From CAZRIE01 sp964600075 (GTDB lineage Bacteria; Bacteroidota; Bacteroidia; Flavobacteriales; Flavobacteriaceae), in the NCBI GenBank assembly GCA_964600075.1, contig CAZRIE010000082.1:1-18701 (forward strand): a DNA stretch of 18,701 bases. Reading direction: 5' to 3'. This document shows, piece after piece, positions 1 to 7,256 of this stretch. The number at the start of each line of letters is the position of its first letter. The first letter of the stretch is position 1. The notes beneath the pieces are model-generated. The model was not told the origin of the DNA. It did not search any database and saw only the letters and a list, made by a program, of their open reading frames with translations. The position numbers and the translations under genes were made by a program.

Positions 1-1329
1 GGAAGCATCAAAAAGAGCATCCAATTGCTGGGCATTAAAGCGTTCCCTTTGAGATCCCAAGAGGTCTTTTTGTGTCTTAATGTTCGTATTGGCATCTGGT
101 GAGAAGATCGTTTGTGAAAGCACAATACTTCCATCTGTCGAGTATTCGGGGTTCAAGCCCTGCGAAATGGCCGCAAGATCAGGATCAATGTATGTTCCGG
201 TTGCATTTGCAGTAATCTCTGGAATATAATTAGACCAGGCCAATTGAACGTCTTTTTCGCTTAAATCCACCTCCTTTTGACTGCTTTGTAAAGGTAAATT
301 ATTGACCAAAACATCATTCATTACCTGAAGCAGGTCGTATTTTTTTTCAGAATATTTTTTGTCAAAATCACCTAAAAAATTTGTTTTGGTAATCAGACTG
401 TATTTAAGTGGAAGACCGATGCGCTCCGCGGTATTATAATTTATGGTCAGACTGGCATCTAAACTAATATAGGTTGGAAGTTCGGAGAGCTTTCGCCCTC
501 CTACAACGGCCTCTATGGTCAGGGCAATTCTTCTAAAGAATTGAGTGAAATTCTGTTCGGCTTGATTCGTAGCCAGAATTCCATTTTTTACCTCATCTAC
601 ATTATTGGAGGTAAACGAAGGAAGTTTCAAACGAATACACTCCTGGGCCAAAGCTGATACTTCTTCTTCAGTGAAGTAAAACCCCTCTGCGATATACAAG
701 GCATCTATGTCTTGAAGATTGGATACAATATCATTATAAGAATCATAAGGAATAAGGGTATACGAGGCATCGAGCTCCTCAAGTAAGGTGTCGAAATAAG
801 ATTCGAAAGGGAAAATTTCCAAAATAGGTTGCCGTATAACAATGCCCACATTTTTAAACCCGGTGAGCTCCTTCAAAGTTGTCAGGTCATATTTGTAAGA
901 TCTGGGAGCTATCAAATAGGTATAATTGGAAATTTCAGACGTATTTTTTTCGCGGTCCACGCTTAAAAATTCCTCATTCACGCCTCCGAACAAAATGGTA
1001 GGTTTGCTGAATTCTTTCCTTTCGGTGAGAATTTTACCATTGATTACCCCAAATGCCAAAATAATATCGGCTTCAGAGTTCACCAGCGACTCATAATTGG
1101 CTTGGGCTTTCGTTATATCAAAATCATTCGTGAGTTGAAATTCCTCAGGAAAACGAATCACAGCATCCTCCCCGACAACCGCGGTAATCTCATCCTTGAG
1201 GGCCTCTAATAACGGTCCAAGCTTGGGCAAATTTACATCTGTCAAAATCCCAATATCATAGGACTCTTTTTGCTGGGAAAAAATAGTTAGTGATCCTAAC
1301 AGGAAGAGGTATAGTAAAAAGTTCTTCAT
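1..1329 (-). CDS. ABC_sub_bind-TolC fusion protein (3' end outside window)
   Basis: This reading frame stays open from an ATG at 1329 to the window edge, giving 443 residues without a stop. Residues 1-19 form a signal peptide (MKNFLLYLFLLGSLTIFSQ) with no lipobox. Residues about 24-310 resemble the ABC_sub_bind family of periplasmic-binding proteins: an opening YDIGILTD strand, repeated Rossmann-like strands such as ADIILAFGVING and NVGIVI, and a closing LTINYNTAERIGLPL segment like the family's 'NlktAkxlGl' end. From about residue 330 the sequence turns into a TolC-type start: a helix with YDLLQVMNDVLVNNLPL, then ESD-like helix pieces with AWSNYIPEITANATGTYI and SIVLSQTIFSP. The likely role is an outer-membrane efflux channel carrying its own ligand-binding domain, but the ligand is unknown. 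The partner genes probably lie beyond the left edge. The fold calls come from pattern reading only. Confidence 0.75.
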   Translation of the reverse strand, partial: MKNFLLYLFLLGSLTIFSQQKESYDIGILTDVNLPKLGPLLEALKDEITAVVGEDAVIRFPEEFQLTNDFDITKAQANYESLVNSEADIILAFGVINGKILTERKEFSKPTILFGGVNEEFLSVDREKNTSEISNYTYLIAPRSYKYDLTTLKELTGFKNVGIVIRQPILEIFPFESYFDTLLEELDASYTLIPYDSYNDIVSNLQDIDALYIAEGFYFTEEEVSALAQECIRLKLPSFTSNNVDEVKNGILATNQAEQNFTQFFRRIALTIEAVVGGRKLSELPTYISLDASLTINYNTAERIGLPLKYSLITKTNFLGDFDKKYSEKKYDLLQVMNDVLVNNLPLQSSQKEVDLSEKDVQLAWSNYIPEITANATGTYIDPDLAAISQGLNPEYSTDGSIVLSQTIFSPDANTNIKTQKDLLGSQRERFNAQQLDALFDAS

Positions 1330-1685
1330 CTAACTGACTTAATTTTTCGTTATAAAACGGTCTTAACCACCCTAAACTAATATTGCTTGGCAATTTAGTG
1401 AATGTTATTCAGAATTTAGCGAACCATAGCCAATTCACCTTCAAAGGTTCTTTAATTTCAAAATTGGCACGGGCCTTAGCAAGAAACCAAATAAATCGCC
1501 TTAGTTTAAAAATACCTATTTGAGCACGAGAGGCCTACGGAATGGCTTATATGAATAACAAAAGACGTCATAAAACAAGGGCTGTTGTTATTTTCAATTT
1601 TCATGGAATCGCTATTTAAGGCATCAAAAAACTCATTAGGTTCGGGTATGACATTTATTATACGAAACACTAGCATTATTAACGC
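1330..1685. other. Intergenic region, no gene seen
   Basis: These 356 bases separate the FadL-like gene, which ends at 1686, from the start of the binding-protein/TolC fusion. I see no credible coding sequence and no tRNA. The stretch must hold the 3' end of the upstream transcript and the promoter of the fusion gene. I could not find a convincing TTG/TAnnTTTG Bacteroidetes promoter pair or a strong terminator in it. An imperfect inverted repeat with ATAACA...TGTTAT arms near 1555-1595 is weak. Confidence 0.5.
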
Positions 1686-3101
1686 TTATTCTGGTTCTTC
1701 AATGTCGAGTTTATCAGCCTTCTTATTTAGGAAGGGAATATCAAGGCCCGCTATAAATTGCCATCGGGCAAACTTTAAAACGGAGAACGAGGTATCTACT
1801 GTTAGATCTATTTCATCACTTTGAACCCTTAATGGGCCAAGAAAATCAGTTCTGCTACTTGTATAGGTTGTTCCTAAAATAAGATTTCCCCATTTTAGTT
1901 TTAACTTGGTTCCAAAACTGGTATGTAGATAATCATTGCCCAAATCGTTTCTATTGGCATCAGTTCCCGATACGTCCAAAATATTGAAGGAAGAAGTGAT
2001 TGCATTAAAATCGGTTGAAAAACCAGCATATACATATACTTGCTCACTCACAAAAACTTCAGCACCGAGGCCGAAATTTAGAACCGCCTTTCGGCTTTCA
2101 TCAAAAGAAACCGCGGTTAGTTCATCTTCCCCTGTGTCAATTCCCGGAACTTTAATTCGTGTATATGAAGATAAGCCTGTTACATAATCAATATTAAGAT
2201 GTAACTTATTTTTTTTTATGGGAATTCCCGCACCTATCGATACACCAAAGGGTTCTTTTCGGTTTATTTCCAAGTCTTTAAATTTATAACTATAAAGCTC
2301 ATCAGAATCTGGACCAATTCCTGACAGTACTCTTTGGTAGTCATAACTTCCTTTTCCAGCAATTTCCAAATAGGGTAGATTTATATTGATGCCTAAATCA
2401 AATTTCGGAAAGTGATAGCTTGCCCCAATTTTCACTAACAATCCATAAGAGTCTAACCTGAATTCTGGTCGATTTTGAAAGTAAGCTACGCCGTTGTCTT
2501 CAGCCGCAATAGTATATTCTAAGTTACTACCGCCATCGTTTGTATAAATTGACCCAAACACGGAAACTCCTAAACTAAATTTATCATTTATGGCATACGC
2601 CCAGGTTAGCCCTATCAAAGTTTCTAATAACCTTGAATCGAGCCCAAAATTAACAGTGTAATTCTCCACACCTGGTAGTGCTTCAATAAGGTCACCTTCG
2701 AGTAGGGTAGTTTTATAATTTAAGTTGGTCTTGCTGGAGTATTTCGAAAACAACGAATAGGCAAAACGAGTACCCATTAGACTAAAGGTTCCGGCAGCCA
2801 TAGAAGGTATGGTATTGAACCTCGTATCCTTGGGGTTTTCAGCCTCATCTATTGGGTCTTTTAGTTTATAGGTGCTATATTCATAGGCCCTAGCATTAAA
2901 GGCAAATCCATTATTTTCAATTTCGGTCAATCGGGCGGGATTATAGTATGCAAGACCAAAATCCTCAACACTGCCGGTCACATTACCAGCCAGTAAAATG
3001 GTCCGGTTGCCAAAATTGTTAAACTTATAGTTACCCCGCTGTGCATGACTATGGTAAGACACCAGAACAAAAAATAGAGATATAAGCTTAAAATTGGCCA
3101 A
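1686..3101 (-). CDS. FadL/OmpP1-like outer-membrane beta-barrel protein
   Basis: The product is 471 residues. A signal peptide (hydrophobic core LISLFFVLVSYHSHA, cleavage near HAQ) is followed by a motif typical of OmpP1/FadL/PorV-like barrels: GNVTGSVEDFGLAYYNPARL, with the 'NPA' turn near residue 56. The rest alternates polar and hydrophobic residues in amphipathic strands with many aromatics, and it ends in a short acidic tail (DIEEPE) rather than a terminal aromatic. Proteins of this type carry hydrophobic compounds across the outer membrane or act as structural barrels, and the substrate cannot be read here. The start is uncertain. There is no in-frame ATG before the upstream stop, so TTG at 3101 is the best choice. 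The 5' region overlaps the relic of a YqhA-like gene, so this gene's original leader may have been replaced. Confidence 0.7.
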   Translation of the reverse strand: MANFKLISLFFVLVSYHSHAQRGNYKFNNFGNRTILLAGNVTGSVEDFGLAYYNPARLTEIENNGFAFNARAYEYSTYKLKDPIDEAENPKDTRFNTIPSMAAGTFSLMGTRFAYSLFSKYSSKTNLNYKTTLLEGDLIEALPGVENYTVNFGLDSRLLETLIGLTWAYAINDKFSLGVSVFGSIYTNDGGSNLEYTIAAEDNGVAYFQNRPEFRLDSYGLLVKIGASYHFPKFDLGININLPYLEIAGKGSYDYQRVLSGIGPDSDELYSYKFKDLEINRKEPFGVSIGAGIPIKKNKLHLNIDYVTGLSSYTRIKVPGIDTGEDELTAVSFDESRKAVLNFGLGAEVFVSEQVYVYAGFSTDFNAITSSFNILDVSGTDANRNDLGNDYLHTSFGTKLKLKWGNLILGTTYTSSRTDFLGPLRVQSDEIDLTVDTSFSVLKFARWQFIAGLDIPFLNKKADKLDIEEPE

Positions 3102-3111
3102 TGACTTTGAT

Positions 3112-3180
3112 TTAGTGATCGTTGTTTCCTTTAATAAACTTTAATGCGACTGCGAGGAGCACAATACTCAAGGGGTATAA
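3112..3180 (-). pseudogene. C-terminal remnant of a second YqhA-like gene
   Basis: Read on the minus strand, these 22 codons give LYPLSIVLLAVALKF followed by IKGNNDH and a TAA at 3114-3112. This matches the restored C-terminus of the neighbouring YqhA-like gene (LIFPVSIVLLALALKLMK) residue by residue, and the bases also align closely (for example ACTTTA-TGC-A-TGC in both at about 3131-3170 and 3350-3385). An in-frame TGA lies directly upstream at 3183-3181, and I see no trace of the rest of the protein. It is best explained as the tail of a tandem duplicate that lost its 5' part. The remnant's stop lies 11 bases before the TTG start of the FadL-like gene. Confidence 0.7.
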
Positions 3181-3340
3181 TCAAAAGAAAGAGCACTGTA
3201 CCATTCCATTTAGTCGCTCTACATATCATATTTCATAAATTCAATTTGGTGGTCATTGCCCCATGAATTTAAAAATACTCGATTTCATATTTATATCCTA
3301 ACCGAACATTGCCTTAGCGTAAAGTTCACTAATCATGGTT

Positions 3341-3821
3341 TCACTTCATTAACTTTAGTGCTAGTGCCAGCAGTACAATGCTCACCGGAAATATTAGCAG
3401 TTCGTAATATAAACTATCCGGTTTAAGAAAAAAGCCCAACGCGCACCAAACGGTCAGGGTTAATAATATAGTTTCCCAAAGCAGCCTTTTTAAATCTCTT
3501 GATATCGGCAAAAACAATGCTATTCTTTAAGGTGTTTTCATTACCAACAAAAAGTTTAAAAATCTCCCCGGCCAGAATAAGGATTACCAAGGCAAAAAGA
3601 TACGTGTCGACTGCTTCAATCAAGTAAACGCCCGGTAGGCCATCTTTTAAACCGATCAGGACAAGAATTGATTCCACTAATATATTGCCACCGAGAATAA
3701 CGGCAAGAATTCCACATACCATTAAAAGCAGGGACACGAGTAGTGCCACGTATTTTAGACTAAAAAGTCGCTCCAATCTTACCACAGTTTTTAATCGTTT
3801 TACTGGGGTGTTATTTGACAT
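3341..3821 (-). pseudogene. YqhA/UPF0114-like membrane protein, frameshifted
   Basis: The open frame from ATG at 3821 gives 132 residues with family-like features: an N-terminal LERLFSLKYVALLVSLLLMV helix and a second segment, LIEAVDTYLFALVILIL, that matches the YqhA 'SLID' helix region. After residue 112 (FKK, about 3486) the frame becomes unlikely and stops at 3423. Skipping one base in the AAAAAGGCTG stretch (3482-3490) restores a family-like end: LLWETILLTLTVWCALGFF, then KPDSLYYELLIFPVSIVLL, then ALALKLMK and a TGA at 3343-3341. The repaired protein would be about 159 residues with four membrane helices, the normal family size. The simplest reading is a one-base insertion, either real or an assembly error. 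The family's function is not established; it is an inner-membrane protein. Confidence 0.8.
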
Positions 3822-4081
3822 ATTGATCGATTTTTAGTTGAGCCAACTCCTCTGCACCTCATAGAGAGTTCTAAAATTAGTGGAACTCAAGGATACATTA
3901 ACAAGAGAAAAAGTTTCGGCAATTAAGCTTTGTTCGTTAACACTACCGCAATATAAATGGAATTATAAAACAAAAATAAAATCCTTGGAATTTTTTAATC
4001 ATCAGCTCTTCTTGAGAGAACTAATTATCACGAATCGGCAAAATCGTATACCAAAATTGGCTCTTAGACCTTTACTACAGA

Positions 4082-4480
4082 CTATACGGGTATTGCAGGC
4101 GGAAGAATACCTAATCTCGTGCCGAAGCATAGCCGCAAAAAAGGAAAAACCCAAATATCGGGACGAATATTCACGACAGTCGATTCGGTGGTGGTACTAT
4201 TGAAGGTTATTAACTCACCTACATCGTAAAGTGGACGGTTATTGAAGTCCACATTCACATTTGAGATGCTGACCTTTGATTTTTGCCACAAATAACTTAC
4301 GGAAATACCGGCAGAATGGGGAAGATCAAAACCAAGTTCCTTTACTTTTTTTCCAAGAATGGGAAGCAGCACATTATAGATAGTGGTGTCTTGAAATACT
4401 TTTGGTTTATCGGTGCATTCCTGCCCCTAAGCATTACCAAAAACGAAGCAAAACAATATTACGCGCCGGAGGCTTTTCAT
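4082..4480 (-). pseudogene. Broken secreted/outer-membrane protein gene (in-frame TAG, truncated)
   Basis: From an ATG at 4480 the frame encodes a clear signal peptide start (MKSLRRVILFCFVFGNA), then a TAG at 4429-4427 where a CAG (Gln) would be expected at the cleavage site. The same frame then continues with GQECTDKPKVFQDTTIYNVL and on through LPHSAGISVSYLW to NIRPDIWVFPFLRL. After that the frame turns implausible and stops at 4082. The part from VGISVSYLW-like strands to RPDxWxFPFL resembles the N-terminal third of a family of Bacteroidetes secreted proteins of several hundred residues, so most of the gene is missing or unrecognisable in 3830-4080. This is a nonsense mutation plus frame loss, so I call it a pseudogene. 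The family name is not known to me. Confidence 0.7.
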
Positions 4481-4806
4481 GTTTGCTTTCCCAGTTAATT
4501 TTGACATAAAAGTTAAATACAATCGATTACATACTTTCCCTTCACCAAATTTTTTACAGTTGGCCTTGTTCAATGCGCAATACTTGACTTTTATAAAAAT
4601 ATTCTTCTGAGCGAATCGGCGGAAAATCTTAGTACCGTATTTTTAATTTTTAATATGGGAGATATTCCCCCAAAAAGTTCGAGATTTGTAGCTTACATTA
4701 TTCTAATCTCGTTTTATTGGTATCATTTTTCTAATGACTTTAGGGAATTCGTTAAGCCAATGGCGATGATATAAAGAGATAAACCATAAAATCTAAATTT
4801 TTCTAA
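4481..4806. other. Intergenic region between divergent genes
   Basis: These 326 bases lie between the broken secreted-protein gene (minus strand) and the lipoprotein gene (plus strand), so both promoters should be here. The sequence is AT-rich and contains no credible ORF. I found no clean TTG/TAnnTTTG pair. The best partial match on the plus strand is GAGATTTG near 4680, without a well-placed upstream element, so I do not annotate a promoter. Confidence 0.5.
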
Positions 4807-5502
4807 ATGACAACTAGTTTCAAAGTAGTATTGCTAGTTACCTTTTGTTTTCTGATGCAAGGGTGTTCCTCTTCAAAAAATAAAGTGACGGGCGCTTGGA
4901 AGGCCGAACAAGAAGTTTTGGATCTCTTCAAGGATAAAAATGTCTTCGTTCTTGCAAGAACGGCTTCCAATCATTCCCGTATCGCCCTTGAGGAAGCGAT
5001 AGCCATACAGTTGAGGGCTAAAGGAATCAAGGCAACCGAAAGTTTTAAAAAATTCCCAAAAATATATCTCGACCGGGAAATCACGGAAGACCGAGTATCC
5101 GCGATTAAAAGTATGTTGGCCAACGAAGGTTTCAATGCGGTGGTCGTCACCGCAATCAAGGATAAGGAAGAATCGACTACCACTTCTAGCAGCGGCGCCT
5201 ATATGGGTGGCAGTTACGGTAACTATTATCCTGGCTATTATGGAAATTTTTATAACTACTATTCCTATCCCTATGCCAATGGGTCTTACTATAATTCCTT
5301 TGGGGGTAATATGCCGGTTTCAACGACAACAAGTACCTCCACAACCTATATTTTGGAAACAGTGGCCTATAATTTAGACGAGACGGAGGATAAACAATTG
5401 GTGGCGGTGGTGACTTCCAGTATTAAAAACCCTACTGATGCCTACAAGACCGCGACTATTTATGCCGAAAATATGATGAAAAGTCTTCAGGAAATACAAT
5501 AA
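4807..5502 (+). CDS. Lipoprotein with Gly/Tyr-rich insert
   Basis: The product is 231 residues and begins with a type II signal peptide whose lipobox is LMQGC, lipidated at Cys20. Residues 45-120 look like a compact alpha/beta domain (DKNVFVLARTASNHSRIALE, FNAVVVTAIKDKEE). A low-complexity insert rich in Gly, Tyr, Asn and Ser follows at about 129-168, then a Ser/Thr run (STTTSTSTT, 172-180) and a final strand-helix piece (YILETVAYNLDE ... ATIYAENMMKSL). This plan closely parallels the DUF4136 lipoprotein at 15859-16446. The protein is probably anchored to the outer membrane, and its role is unknown. It is the only intact plus-strand gene, is convergent with the Bat operon, and is probably transcribed alone. 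The family call is by architecture only. Confidence 0.75.
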   Translation: MTTSFKVVLLVTFCFLMQGCSSSKNKVTGAWKAEQEVLDLFKDKNVFVLARTASNHSRIALEEAIAIQLRAKGIKATESFKKFPKIYLDREITEDRVSAIKSMLANEGFNAVVVTAIKDKEESTTTSSSGAYMGGSYGNYYPGYYGNFYNYYSYPYANGSYYNSFGGNMPVSTTTSTSTTYILETVAYNLDETEDKQLVAVVTSSIKNPTDAYKTATIYAENMMKSLQEIQ

Positions 5503-5921
5503 GCTTTTTCAATAATCACTAATTTTTTGGAGCTGTTTTTTTGGAGAAATCTTGTTTTGTAGTAAAAACTGTCATTTACCTAAAAATACATTTGTTAACT
5601 TTTCCATATTTCAATTCCGTTTACAGGCAGGTTGAAATTATTTCACCCTTTAAAAAAGGACAAATGCAAGTTGCAAGTAGGTGTTTTTGATCACAATTTT
5701 TATTTTGTCCAATGACAGTACTATCTACAAAATTTACTTCCCATTTTTGGATCCGAACAGAACGAAACTCCAATCTGCTAAAGAAGCAAATCAAGAATAA
5801 TAAGCGAATGTGAAGATACCACATTCGCACTTATTTGGATTTGACCAATGCCCTGGTTTCCTTTCAATCCTTTCCGTATTATCTTGTTCTGAAGATCGCA
5901 AAACGCTGAAAGAGGACTATC
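5503..5921. other. Convergent intergenic region
   Basis: These 419 bases separate the end of the plus-strand lipoprotein gene from the end of the minus-strand Bat operon, so transcription ends here from both sides. I see no supported gene. It contains the hairpin at 5799-5835, listed separately, and two near-copies of TTTTTTGGAG at about 5525-5545 just after the lipoprotein gene, whose meaning is unclear. Confidence 0.55.
5799..5835 (-). terminator. Probable terminator hairpin of the Bat operon
   Basis: The arms AATAAGCGAATGTG (5799-5812) and CACATTCGCACTTATT (5820-5835) pair over 14 bases, with a two-base bulge and a seven-base loop. The hairpin lies about 87 bases past the batD stop. On the minus strand it is followed by TATTCTTGATTTG, which is only moderately T-rich, so rho-independent termination is plausible but not certain. 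It could also serve the convergent lipoprotein gene. Confidence 0.45.
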
Positions 5922-7256
5922 TTAAGGATTTATCCATTCGCGAGAAGGCGGTGCTTCCTTTTGAATTTTCAAGAGTTTGTTTCGGGTTTGCCGCCAGAGT
6001 TGTTTATTGATGAGAAGTCGGTTTATATTTTCATCTTTCAGAACGGCTTCAATCGCTTCAATTTCAAGTAGTAACCCTTTACTGTCACTGGCAAAAGCCA
6101 ATTCTCGCAACGTAGGTTCACTAAGATTCAGATGCCCGATCCAACGATAGAGTGCTGCTATAGATTTGCCAGGATCTCCACTGTTTGAATCCGATAAAAA
6201 CTTGTGAAAGGCATAGGGCTCTGAGGCGGTATACGCAGCCCTTTTGCGAATAAGAATTCTCCAAACTTTCAGCAGATATCGCAATAAAAAATAGAGTACA
6301 ATACCTAATACAACTACAAGAGCGATGAATTCCTTTACGCTTAATCCAAAATAGGTTTTAGCTTCCTTTACAGTCTCCTCTGCTTCTATTAACTCTTGTT
6401 TTACCGCAAGAGAATCCTTTATAGTTCTGAGAATTCCCAAATCGGGATTTGGTTGTACACTAATGGTTCTTCCCTTTATGGTCCGCTTTAAATATTTTTT
6501 CTGATTTGGGTTCCACCAGCTAAACTCCATGTCTGGAAGAATAACATCACCTTCTTCTTCAAACAAGTATTTTACTCCGTCCGTTCTGGAAGCATTTATG
6601 GCAACCTTACTTTTGTTGGTATTTACATCGGGGCGAACAGTGTAAAGACTCACAGTACGGATGGAATCCCAAAATACGGGCGGAATCAATTCTGCGACCG
6701 TGTTGGTAGCGTTTCTCGTAATAGTGCGTTCTAGGACATCACCCACTTTAACCGAATTCAGATTTCCCTTCCAGCGTTCCCGAGCGGTCATTCCGCCAGT
6801 GACCAACCATTGATCGCGATCTATATCAGGCGGAGTTGGTTTGATTCTAATTACTTTTTCTTTGGTCTGAAGTTTTCTCTTAACTCCTTTATACCCACCT
6901 AGGGCTGGTGTCTCCACTTCAAAATTTAGGACTGGAATCACAATATCCTGTTCTTCAAAGGGAAATACATTGTAGAACAATTGCACTCCTGCGTAGGTCT
7001 GCCCATTTATTGTTCTTGAGGTACTAAGCGATCTGAAGTAGACCGAAAATGCCCCATTTACCTTAATATTTCCAATATCGACCCCCTGGGTAAACCATGT
7101 TGGTGTGAATACGGAAACTGTTATTTTAACAGGCTCTCCAACATAAACTTCCTGCTTATTTGCGGCTACTGTGGAAAAGACCCCCTGCGCAAAAAGGTTG
7201 CTGGTTACGAAAAACAGCGTTATAATGATACTATGTCTAAGGTAGCCCTTTACCAT
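5922..7256 (-). CDS. batD: BatD family protein
   Basis: The product is 444 residues: a signal peptide (1-23, ending SNLFA), then a periplasmic beta-rich region, one membrane helix (about 308-329, FIALVVVLGIVLYFLLRYLL) and a cytoplasmic helical tail. The N-terminal FSTVAANKQEVYVGEPVKIT is the classic BatD opening, where 'v..g..f.l.' marks an Ig-like oxygen-tolerance domain. At 444 residues it is shorter than some BatD proteins. BatD works with the VWA proteins of the Bat system, which was linked to aerotolerance in Bacteroides and to envelope stress elsewhere; its biochemistry is unresolved. The start overlaps the batB-batC stop by seven bases (ATGGTAA), which implies translational coupling. 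It is the last gene of the operon. Confidence 0.85.
   Translation of the reverse strand: MVKGYLRHSIIITLFFVTSNLFAQGVFSTVAANKQEVYVGEPVKITVSVFTPTWFTQGVDIGNIKVNGAFSVYFRSLSTSRTINGQTYAGVQLFYNVFPFEEQDIVIPVLNFEVETPALGGYKGVKRKLQTKEKVIRIKPTPPDIDRDQWLVTGGMTARERWKGNLNSVKVGDVLERTITRNATNTVAELIPPVFWDSIRTVSLYTVRPDVNTNKSKVAINASRTDGVKYLFEEEGDVILPDMEFSWWNPNQKKYLKRTIKGRTISVQPNPDLGILRTIKDSLAVKQELIEAEETVKEAKTYFGLSVKEFIALVVVLGIVLYFLLRYLLKVWRILIRKRAAYTASEPYAFHKFLSDSNSGDPGKSIAALYRWIGHLNLSEPTLRELAFASDSKGLLLEIEAIEAVLKDENINRLLINKQLWRQTRNKLLKIQKEAPPSREWINP

Noticed and set aside
3482..3490. Programmed -1 frameshifting at AAAAAG in the YqhA-like gene
   Set aside because: The frame that restores the protein is +1, not -1, and the base before the AAA AAG codons is T, so the heptamer is not the classic slippery site. 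A simple insertion explains it better.
3880..4498. Plus-strand ORFs at 3880-4203 and 4283-4498
   Set aside because: They lie opposite the broken secreted-protein gene and its decayed 3' region, whose minus-strand frame has a clear signal peptide and family-like sequence. The plus-strand translations show no domain or signal features.
5651..5663. CCTTTAAAAAAGG inverted repeat as a terminator of the lipoprotein gene
   Set aside because: The stem is only five weak pairs with a tiny loop and no T-run, and it is about 150 bases after the stop.
5621..5830. Minus-strand 69-residue ORF in the convergent intergenic region
   Set aside because: It overlaps the hairpin at 5799-5835, has no recognisable motif, and its composition looks random.
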